The position numbers and the translations under genes were made by a program. Under the pieces are notes generated by a model. That model was not told where the DNA came from, made no database searches, and saw nothing but the letters and a program-made list of their open reading frames with translations. Of a DNA stretch of 64,000 nucleotides, positions 56,944 to 64,000 are shown piece after piece (the stretch's first letter is position 1; every line of letters begins with the position of its first letter). Origin of the DNA: Phoebastria nigripes (lineage: Eukaryota > Chordata > Aves > Procellariiformes > Diomedeidae); NCBI GenBank assembly GCA_035582835.1, contig JAYKAV010001831.1, positions 442,373 to 506,372 of the forward strand. The letters are read 5' to 3'.

Positions 56944-57955
56944 TTTATTTTTTCACTCATCATTTATTTACAAATACACATTATAACTTTTATATACATT
57001 GCACATTTACATGGTAGAAAAGTACAAAACTATATATTTAAATGAATTTATATTTAACTCGCCATGTTTGAAAATATAAAATTGCATCAGAAAAAAAGTA
57101 TTATGAAAAGCAAGAAACTTGAACTGATAAAGCTTTGATATAACTTTTCATGACACACTGATTGGGAAAACTTTGAAAGTGGTACTGCAAGACCATCTTA
57201 AAGGAAACACCTGATAAAACACTTATGCATGTTACAAAAAAATAAAACAATAAAAATAAAATAAACCCTTTATTCTTATTACAGTTAGCCCTGTAGCTAT
57301 TAACAACCTTCATAATCCGATTTCTTTGGGTCCGGAATTCGTATAGTACAGTATATATGCTCAGCACATTGAGATCACTTCAGTACATGATGTGATCAGA
57401 AGTAGAGAAAAGTGAAATGGAAGAAGTTTCCTTAAAGATCACCCCACTGCACCCTGGAAGTATACTTAAGTCAGTTACAACGCTTTTTGGTCAGTCAAGG
57501 TTCCTTGTAAACAAAAACCCGAGGGATCTTTTATGTACAGAAACAGCAAGAAGAAAATCCAATAAATAAACATAACAGAAACCGACATGCAAGTTTGTTA
57601 AAGTGGAAAAGAGTTAACATCAGTGAAACAAAGAGATGAGATCATGTGGGTAAGCTCTAAGGAATGGACTTTTATAGTTTACAAGAAAAAAGAAAAGCTT
57701 TACTTTACAAGCAAGAGACCTCACAATAAATAACACTGCTCTTCCCGTAACGAATAAATTTCTTCAAAAAACAAGGTGTACAGTCAACCAGACATTTTAT
57801 GTATAAATTATAAAACATGACACAGTATAAATAAATGTCTACAAGACTCAACTATATGTATACTTTTTTTCTCCCCAAAATAAATAAGCATACACTTATT
57901 TACAGTATGGACATTGATTTCGTGCCCAATGGCTGTTCCAATAGTGATGGAGGTT
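56944..57955 (-). other. FST: FST 3' UTR with AU-rich elements and poly(A) signals
   Basis: AT-rich, stop-dense sequence following the FST stop codon. On the minus strand it contains overlapping ATTTATTTAT-type AU-rich elements (around 57826-57837 and 57561-57572). Two AATAAA hexamers, at 56968-56963 and 56949-56944, mark the likely cleavage region near 56.92-56.94 kb. AU-rich elements usually confer mRNA instability. The exact 3' end is inferred. Confidence 0.7.
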
Positions 57956-58038
57956 TTACCACTCTAGAATGGAAGATATAGGAAAGCTGTAGTCCTGGTC
58001 TTCATCTTCCTCCTCGTCCTCTGGGTCTTCATTAATGG
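57956..58038 (-). CDS. FST: FST coding exon 6 (acidic C-terminal tail)
   Basis: Encodes the acidic tail [14 protein letters not shown] followed by [12 protein letters not shown] and TAA (57958-57956). The acceptor is CATCTAG|CC, so the junction codon with exon 5 is T|CC (Ser). In mammals this tail distinguishes the circulating long isoform from the cell-surface short isoform. It is thought to mask the heparin-binding site in domain 1. The sequence here differs from human mainly in the first few residues. Confidence 0.96.
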
Positions 58039-61000
58039 CTAGATGGGGGAATACAGGGGAGCTGTTGTTTAAATAAGGACAACAACAGCGCAGAAGCAGC
58101 TCAGTGCATGTTTTCAAAGCCCTCTGAACAGCCATAATACAGCGTTGCATTTTATGCGACTTGTAGTGAGATGCTCTTTGGCATCTGCTGTTATGCAATA
58201 AGGTTTTTTATACATAATCTATGAAGTCATAACTGCAGAAAGTTCTGAAGAATCAATGGCTCAGGTTTTATTGGCAGATTCCTGAAATCAAATAAAAAGC
58301 GCTCTTGTGTTCTAGGTTTAACTGCTTTGTGTCCTTCATTCAGAGTTAGTAGAGGCAACTGTGCTAAACCAGGTGCCCATGTGCTACCATTAAGCTTGTT
58401 CTTTTGGACCGAGTTAGAGTTTATCCAGGTGTTAATAAAGCAATCAGCAAAGCACATGAGAGCAAAGTAGGAAAGAATCGCTAGAATTGCACTCCTAGGG
58501 CAACCCCTTTCTGACAAAATGACTTGTCCTCAGAATAGCCCCAAAACCCCAACTTGAAGGCCAACTGCCTGTTGGAGAGCTATTGCATTTTATCATTAAT
58601 CAAAATGTGTGCATGATAGATACATACTTATATGGCACCTGTGCCATATCTCAAATCTCTAAATCAAGTTTTCTTATGTTTAAAGGTGTAACTCTTCATT
58701 ACCTAGGGATTGCCTTCAGAAGCTTTAAGTGTCTGCAGAGTTAAAAATCTCACTTACAGTTGCAAGATCCAGAGTGCTTTACTTCTAGAAGCACACCCAT
58801 GGAGCAGGCTGCCTCTTTCATGGCACACTCGCTTGGGTAAGTTGTGTTATCGCTGGCACAGACTGCCTCGTCTGACTTGCTTTCAGGGCATAGCTCATCG
58901 CAGAGGGCGCACCGACCTCTACCAACCTTAAAATCCCACAAGCATTTCTTCCCAGCACTGCACTGAATGTCTTCACAGGATTTGGCTTCTAAAAATATAC
59001 ACAGGACACTAGAGGTAAGTGAAAATACAAAGAAAAAAGAAAAGCAACAATAAACAACCCCAAACTCCCTTTCCCCTGTGAACTGTGAACAGACAGAGCT
59101 CAGATGCAGTTGATGTGATGATACTTGCTGATTTTGCTCAAGCAAGCAGTCCCTTGGACACCATTGCCTGTCTATATGTGGGAGAGGAAAGACAGCTGTG
59201 CCAGCAGAGCTTGGCCCTGGGAATACAGAATTACATTTGCCTATTGTACATGACCTTCCTGCTCCGTTTGATGTCAGTGGAAATTCAGCTCCCCAGATCA
59301 GCGGTAAGTGCAGAATTTGCCAACACATTCAGCCTTTCTAAATCAATTATTTTTAAACAAACCCACACAGAGTACTTGTCTACAAGACTGGAAAGGGAAT
59401 TCACCTCAACCTATGCCACCTAAAGGCAGCCTGAGACTCCCTCGAATTCTCCCAGCAGTTTTAGGGAGCAGAGGCTGTCCTGAAGGTGCTTCCTCATAAC
59501 ACGCTTCACTATCAGTCCTTTCCGGAAATCACAATACAAAATGTCAGCATGCACAGAGATTATTATCCTATCTTCACCCACCAACTGTCTCCAAACTCTG
59601 CAATATTTCTAAAGAGGAAAAAGTGATCAGATGTTTCCAATTAAGTTAACACAAGCTTTGCCAAGACCACTTGAAGACAATTGTTTCCAGGAATCCTGAT
59701 CCACTGAATATTGAGACCTTGTTACGCTGTAGCCATGTCATCATCTATTTAATGGCAGGTACTTCTCCCTTGGATATTAATGTCAGCACCCACAGTGATA
59801 GCAAGAGAAGCAGGATGAGGTCCTCTATTCTCTCAACCTTTTTGCAATCTTTTCTGGGGCAAAGCTCACCCTGGCTCTCCTTTTCCTGGAGGGAAGCACT
59901 AACCCAGGCTGCTGGAATTCTCTCCTCCTCCTCCCCAGCGCTAACTACATCCATCCAATGGCACACACAATACTCTGAAACAGCTGATCAAGGAAGCTCC
60001 CCCCACCCTTGCACCTCCGACCGAGATACCTACTGATGCATTTTCCTTCGTAGGCTAATCCAATGGATCTGCCCAGTAGGCAGGTAGCTTTCCTCAGGTG
60101 GCAGGCACTGGCGTAAGTTATGCCGTCATTCCCACAGAGATACTGTTCAGGGGAGGTAGGCTCTGGGCAAATTCGATTACATGTCACACAGTAGGCGTTA
60201 TTAGTTTGGTCAACCACACATGTGGAGCTGCCTGGGCATAAAACATCCCTACAGGTCTCTGAAATAAAGACGGAAACACACAGTGATTAATAGGAGATCC
60301 CAGAGCCCCAGCGGGGAGTGAATGGGTGACACAATGAAACAAATGACGAGATAAAAGCCTTCAGCAGCTCTCCTCATTTAAGGGCCGCTGAAGGAAACCT
60401 TCCCATCTCAGGGTAGCTGGTGGGACACAAGCGCTGCTAGACTGTGGGGAACTCTCAATCCAGCTACATCCTTGTCTGTTGAGCGTAGTTAGTTACTGTC
60501 TCCCAGCATTGGGAACATCACTCTGGTTCCTGTGGGGAAGTACGTCCAATAGCTCCTCCTCCCTACACTCAGACACACACCCTTTGGCATTTGAGGGAGA
60601 TCGGATTAGATTTGCAAACCTACTTTTGCATTTGCCCTGATACTGGACTTCAAGTTCAGGCTGTTCTTTACATCTGGCTTTGAGAAGGGCACACTCGTTC
60701 CTGTAGGTTTTCCCATCTAAGCCACACACGGGGCCCTTCCAAGTGATATTAGAGCAATCCGGAGCACAAACACACCGAGGTTTGTTCTTCTTGTTCATTT
60801 TACATTTCTTCCCGGGTCCACAGTCCACGTTCTCGCACGTTTCTGATGAAAGGAAAGAGGCACCACTTTAGTACCAACCGTGCAGAAGAGACCTGGTGTC
60901 AAAACTGCTTAAAGAAAAAAAAGACACCGTGACCCCAGAGCATAGAGAGAAAACACCTTTCCCCGCCTCCAGCAAACACCGTTCGAGGGAAATTCCCCCC

Positions 61001-63465
61001 GCCAGTGAGGGCAAGGGGGAGAGGAGTCGCTCCGCTCCTCCCCGCGATGTGCACGGCGGCCGAGCAGAAATGGGGCTTCCCCTCACTGATGTCGGGGCTG
61101 GTACGAGACGCCCCTCAAAGCCCCACCGAGGAAGGAAGCGGGAGGACGGCGCTCCCCCCCACCCCCAGCTCCTTCCCCGCTCCTCCTCCCCCACCCCAGC
61201 CCCCGCCTGAACCGCTCCTCAGCAAGGAGCCGCTCGCCAGCACCCCCCTCACCTTTGCACGGGATGCAGTTCGGGGCTCCCCCGTTAAAAATCATCCACT
61301 TAAAAAGCGTGTTGTCGTTGACGTCCTCTTCCGTCCACGAAGTTGTCAGGCGGCCGGTCTTGCAGCACTCCTCCTTGCTGAGGTCGGTTTTGTAGAGGAC
61401 CTGGCAGCGGCCGTTCCGCGCCTGCCGGAGCCAGCAGTTCCCAGCNNNNNNNNNNNNNNNGGGCAGGGGCGGGGGCGGGGGGAGACACCCAGCCGGATCA
61501 GTGGCGGTCACCAGTGACCCAGACACAACACGTGCGCCTTGCAATGACTTTTACTAGACTGTTTACTTTTATTTGTCCCATTTCATAACCCGCAGCTACT
61601 CCGGCCCATTTGGGAGAGCACTTTAAAAAAAAAAAAAACCCAAAAACAAAAACCACAAAACACCACAAAAAAACAAACCGAAGAGAACCCCAGAAAGAAA
61701 GAAAAGACCTGATCAAAATAGGACGAGGCAGTTTTCGGAGGTATTTATTCCATATGTAGAGCAGAAGGAGCACTGCCGGCACGTGACAGAGGCTTGAAAA
61801 GGATGTGCATTTAAAAGGGAATAAAAAGAAAATCGCGCTTGCAAATTCTTTCCTCCTCCCCCTGCCCTCTCCTCCTCACCGCGGCTGCACAGCAGCATTG
61901 TTTTAGTGCCGCACAGAGTTTCAGTCCCAGCCCATTTTGCAATCTGCACGAACTGGGAACATTTGCTGTTAGCGAAGTCTTTCGAAATCTCCACATTTTG
62001 CTGCTTCTATTAACAAATGTCTTTCCTTCACTAAAATAAGTCAGCAGAGCTCCAAAAAAGTGAGCAAAGTACATAAAATACAAGGGCACATAGAGTAGGA
62101 GGTCCCTACAGAGTTTTAAAAATCGATCAAGCTGGAAAAGTTGTAAGTGCCATCTCTCCTGCATTTCAGAGGAAAGTACACTGTCCTTAAACCGGATAGA
62201 GTGGGTTTTGTTGGGGCTTTTTTTGCCCTTTTTTTTTTTTTTTACTAGTATCCCTGTTATTTGTGGAGTCAAGCCAAGAACATTAGTTCAAGCAACTCCC
62301 CCTTTTTTAGCTGGAGAGTTTTGGTTGGGATGAGTCTCTCGTGAATAACCAATGTGACTTCTCCAGCAACTCAATACCAATTGATTCTGGTGCTAATCCA
62401 GCCAGGGCTCGATCCTGCCTCCTTACTCCGATGGGAATGTACCGCAGCGAGGGGTCAGGATCGGCCAGCCGAGATGTCGCTGGGCGCGGGGGAAGATCCC
62501 CCCCCCCCCCCCCGCTAAAAATCATTGAACAAACAACGCCCTTAAAAAAAAAAAAAAGTTTTGCGTCTTACAGTTGCCTACATTAGATTAACTTACGCTC
62601 TAGCTCAGTAATAGGGGAGAAAAGAAAAAAAAAAAAAAGGAAAAAAATTATAGACCAAGCAATGGTAAGACATCCAGGTTGTGGTTGGAACACGGTCAAG
62701 ATAAGGGAAAAAAGCCCCAAAACTAAAAATCAATATTCCCTTGTGTCGAAAGAGGGCTCTTAAGAGTTGTCAATATCAGGTTCGGGTTTGTTTTGTTCGC
62801 ATGGAAAAAAAAAACCCCACAACTTATTTAAGCATACACTTTAGTGCAGGAAAATTTACAACACTAATATTTATTCACAAAAAAAAAAAAAAAAAAAAAA
62901 AAAAGGAGGGCGAGGAGGAAATCCCAATATTAAAGGAATGTCCGGAAAATGACCACTTATTGGTTTCTAAAAATGTCAGCTGTAATCGTGGGGCTCCCTA
63001 TCACCACCTCTCCTTCCGTCAGGCAGGCGAGATAAAAATCTGAGCTAAATTACGAACAAACTTTGAGCACGGGAGCCGAGACTGGGAAAGTTCCCTCGCG
63101 ATGCTGCTCTTCATTCATGCTGCATAATAACAATAAATACCAAGAAACATCCTCATCTGTCCTCTGTGCCTATGCAGAGCAGTGCGAAGATCCGATCAAA
63201 AAGGAATCTAAATGACACCTCTGCACCTCGGTACAAAGCAATCCCGTGCCCACCGTTAACTTGTGTCCTGTTGGACCTTGGAGAGAGGCGTTTAACACCG
63301 CAGCAAACTAAACCGTGCCCGAAAGACAGAAAACAATAGTAATAATAAAGAAACATATCTGCGAATAAACAGTCTGGTCTTACCCTGCACTGTGTGATCT
63401 TCCATGAAGTGGCACAGAAACATCAGGAGTAAGAGCATGCCCGGGTGGATTCTCTGATTTAACAT
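57956..63465 (-). CDS. FST: Follistatin (FST), complete, six coding exons
   Basis: Secreted glycoprotein that binds and neutralises activins and some other TGF-beta-family ligands outside the cell. Coding exons on the minus strand are 63465-63384, 61444-61253, 60842-60624, 60258-60034, 58988-58758 and 58038-57956. They sum to 1032 nt, giving 343 residues plus TAA, against 344 in human. Every junction has GT/AG and the same phase (one base carried over), except that the A of the exon 2 acceptor AG falls in the N gap. Order: signal peptide (about 1-27), N-domain (28-91), follistatin domain 1 (92-164), domain 2 (165-239), domain 3 (240-316), acidic tail (317-343) ending SSILEW. Domain 1 keeps the basic heparin-binding stretch [12 protein letters not shown] (103-114) and the glycosylation sequon N123-I-T. 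The ATG at 63465 is the first ATG downstream of the TATA-like box. The recognition is by direct protein resemblance and is very secure. Confidence 0.98.
58758..58988 (-). CDS. FST: FST coding exon 5 (follistatin domain 3)
   Basis: Encodes follistatin domain 3 ([14 protein letters not shown] through [12 protein letters not shown]). It has a second potential N-glycosylation sequon in [11 protein letters not shown]. Acceptor TTTTTAG|AA at 58990-58989, strong donor AACT|GTAAGT at 58757. If the following intron is retained, the frame reads only Cys-Lys and then TGA (58752-58750), giving a short tail-less form of the FST288 type. Confidence 0.97.
60034..60258 (-). CDS. FST: FST coding exon 4 (follistatin domain 2)
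   Basis: Encodes follistatin domain 2, with the recognisable segments [20 protein letters not shown] and [17 protein letters not shown]. Acceptor TTTCAG|AG, donor ATCA|GTAGGT, 225 nt. In the known structure, domains 1 and 2 together form the main activin-binding surface. Confidence 0.97.
60624..60842 (-). CDS. FST: FST coding exon 3 (follistatin domain 1)
   Basis: Encodes follistatin domain 1: an EGF-like half beginning [11 protein letters not shown] and a Kazal-like half with [13 protein letters not shown]. The basic [12 protein letters not shown] segment is the heparan-sulphate-binding site known from mammalian FST. Here the fourth position is Lys, where human has Arg, which keeps the charge. 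Acceptor CATCAG|AA, donor AAAA|GTAGGT. The length of 219 nt matches phase on both sides. Confidence 0.97.
61253..61444 (-). CDS. FST: FST coding exon 2 (N-terminal domain)
   Basis: Encodes the cysteine-rich N-domain, from [15 protein letters not shown] to [11 protein letters not shown], the part of follistatin that contacts the type I receptor face of activin. The first exon base lies one nucleotide from a run of 15 Ns, so only the G of the acceptor AG is visible (61445). The donor is AAAG|GTGAGG at 61252. The exon lies in a locally GC-rich stretch. The length of 192 nt fits the one-base phase at both ends. Confidence 0.97.
61446..61460. other. Assembly gap, 15 N
   Basis: A run of exactly 15 undetermined bases that abuts the exon 2 acceptor of FST. 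The flank is extremely G-rich on one strand (GGGCAGGGGCGGGGGCGGGGGG), which probably caused the sequencing failure. The gap hides the A of the acceptor AG and the polypyrimidine tract. Confidence 0.99.
62498..62513. repeat. Poly(C)/poly(G) run
   Basis: Sixteen consecutive C on the plus strand within FST intron 1. Length is probably unreliable in the assembly. Confidence 0.95.
62879..62904. repeat. Poly(A) run, about 26 nt
   Basis: Homopolymeric A on the plus strand (T on the FST sense strand) in intron 1. No retroposon body is recognisable next to it, so it is listed as a simple repeat. Confidence 0.9.
63384..63465 (-). CDS. FST: FST coding exon 1 (signal peptide)
   Basis: Begins with ATG at 63465-63463 and encodes [10 protein letters not shown] followed by a leucine-rich hydrophobic core, a typical secretory signal peptide. 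It ends CAG G before the donor GTAAGA, carrying one base into exon 2. The upstream in-frame extension on the minus strand has only a GTG, so the ATG at 63465 is the supported start. Avian follistatins share the [10 protein letters not shown] start, which differs from the mammalian N-terminus. Confidence 0.96.
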
Positions 63466-63595
63466 CCTCAGTATAGCAGGGAGTGAGAGAGACACAGAAA
63501 CAGCGTGAGGGGGAGTAGGGAGAGGGAGCGAGCACTAGCCAGCCTGCTTATGATCGCTCTATTGAATGAACGTCAGGCTCTGAATGCAGTCTCTC

Positions 63596-63607
63596 TTTAA
63601 ATCTATA
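63596..63607 (-). promoter_or_regulatory. FST: TATA-like box of FST
   Basis: On the minus strand the sequence reads TATAGATTTAAA, about 130 nt upstream of the FST ATG. A transcription start about 25-30 nt downstream would fall near 63575-63582 and give a 5' UTR of roughly 110-120 nt. There is no ATG between that point and the start codon. The next T/A-rich alternative is TTTTTAAATC around 63677-63685. Confidence 0.5.
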
Positions 63608-63739
63608 CGGGGGTCCTAGCTGTCTGCGGTGGGCGGTCTCCCAATGTGTGTGTGTGTCTGCTCGGGGGTGGGGAGATTTAAAAAGTTCAGTGTGAATCAG
63701 GTGACATTTTCCACCTTCTGGAAACCCTCTCCAATTATC

Positions 63740-64000
63740 TGCTCTAGGTGCACGCACACACGGGCGCGCACCGGCGCGCACCCCCGGGCGCGCACCCGCG
63801 CAGCCCCACGCCAGCCCTGCGCGGCGGAGACGCCGGAGCCGTTGTTGCAGCAGCGGGAGGCAGCGCAAGCGCCGGCCGCCGCGCCCGCGGAGCCGGCCGC
63901 GCCCGCGCAAGCGGGGAGGCGCGCGGCGGACCGCGCCCGCGCCGCGGGGGCCGGAGACCCGCGGGGGTCGCGGCCGCCCCAGGGGCGCCCCTTGTCCCCC
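63740..64000. promoter_or_regulatory. CpG-rich upstream flank of FST
   Basis: Very CpG-dense sequence running to the right edge of the window, with repeated GCGCGCAC units and long G/C runs. It sits about 0.3 kb upstream of the FST coding start, so it is probably part of the CpG-island promoter. The island is cut by the window edge, so its full size is unknown. A CAGGTG E-box lies nearby at 63698-63703. Confidence 0.6.

Larger units (their letters stand above)
61445..63383 (-). other. FST: FST intron 1
   Basis: Intron of about 1.94 kb between the signal-peptide exon and the N-domain exon. It contains a 16-base C run (62498-62513), a long A run (62879-62904) and other A-rich tracts, and the 15-N gap at its 3' end. 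No coding sequence was recognised inside it. Confidence 0.85.

Noticed and set aside
60896..61517. Plus-strand ORFs around FST exon 2
   Set aside because: They are antisense to FST exon 2 and its GC-rich flanks and cross the N gap; no similarity to any protein.

Overview
This is vertebrate, almost certainly avian, nuclear DNA. It is AT-rich and intron-dominated, with sparse CR1 LINE fragments, two CpG-rich promoters, and a follistatin gene whose product closely resembles chicken follistatin. The organism cannot be named more exactly from the sequence. In chicken this neighbourhood is, to my knowledge, Z-linked. The order FST then NDUFS4, on the same strand, matches the mammalian arrangement; here both genes are on the minus strand and so read right to left.

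Right end (about 56.93-64.0 kb): complete FST. Six coding exons lie on the minus strand (63465 down to 57956), with an AT-rich 3' UTR to about 56.94 kb, a TATA-like box near 63.60 kb, and a CpG-rich upstream flank running off the window. The coding total is 1032 nt (343 residues). All splice junctions are phase-consistent. A 15-N assembly gap touches the exon 2 acceptor.

Middle (about 30.5-56.9 kb): intergenic DNA between FST and NDUFS4. I recognise no gene here. It holds two CR1 fragments, several MIR-like SINE remnants, short tandem duplications, two small elements with inverted ends, and a few GC-richer patches that may be regulatory.

Left (1 to about 30.5 kb): the 5' part of NDUFS4, the accessory 18 kDa (AQDQ) subunit of mitochondrial complex I. 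Exon 1 sits in a CpG island at 29.82-29.90 kb and exon 2 at 9.89-9.97 kb. Together they encode the first 55 residues. Exons 3 onward are not visible and should lie to the left of the window. Intron 1 is about 19.8 kb. A 5'-truncated, catalytically dead CR1 lies in intron 2 at 4.46-5.63 kb.

The most interesting unexplained signals are: (1) a chain of up to five phase-compatible exon-like ORFs on the minus strand inside NDUFS4 intron 2 (494-7901), ending in a stop codon and a poly(A) signal, which I cannot assign to a known protein; (2) a perfect 35-bp inverted repeat with a 4-nt loop 0.5 kb upstream of the NDUFS4 start; and (3) several small, unclassified repeat-like structures. FST and NDUFS4 are functionally unrelated (secreted TGF-beta-family antagonist versus respiratory-chain subunit), and their proximity is conserved synteny rather than a pathway.
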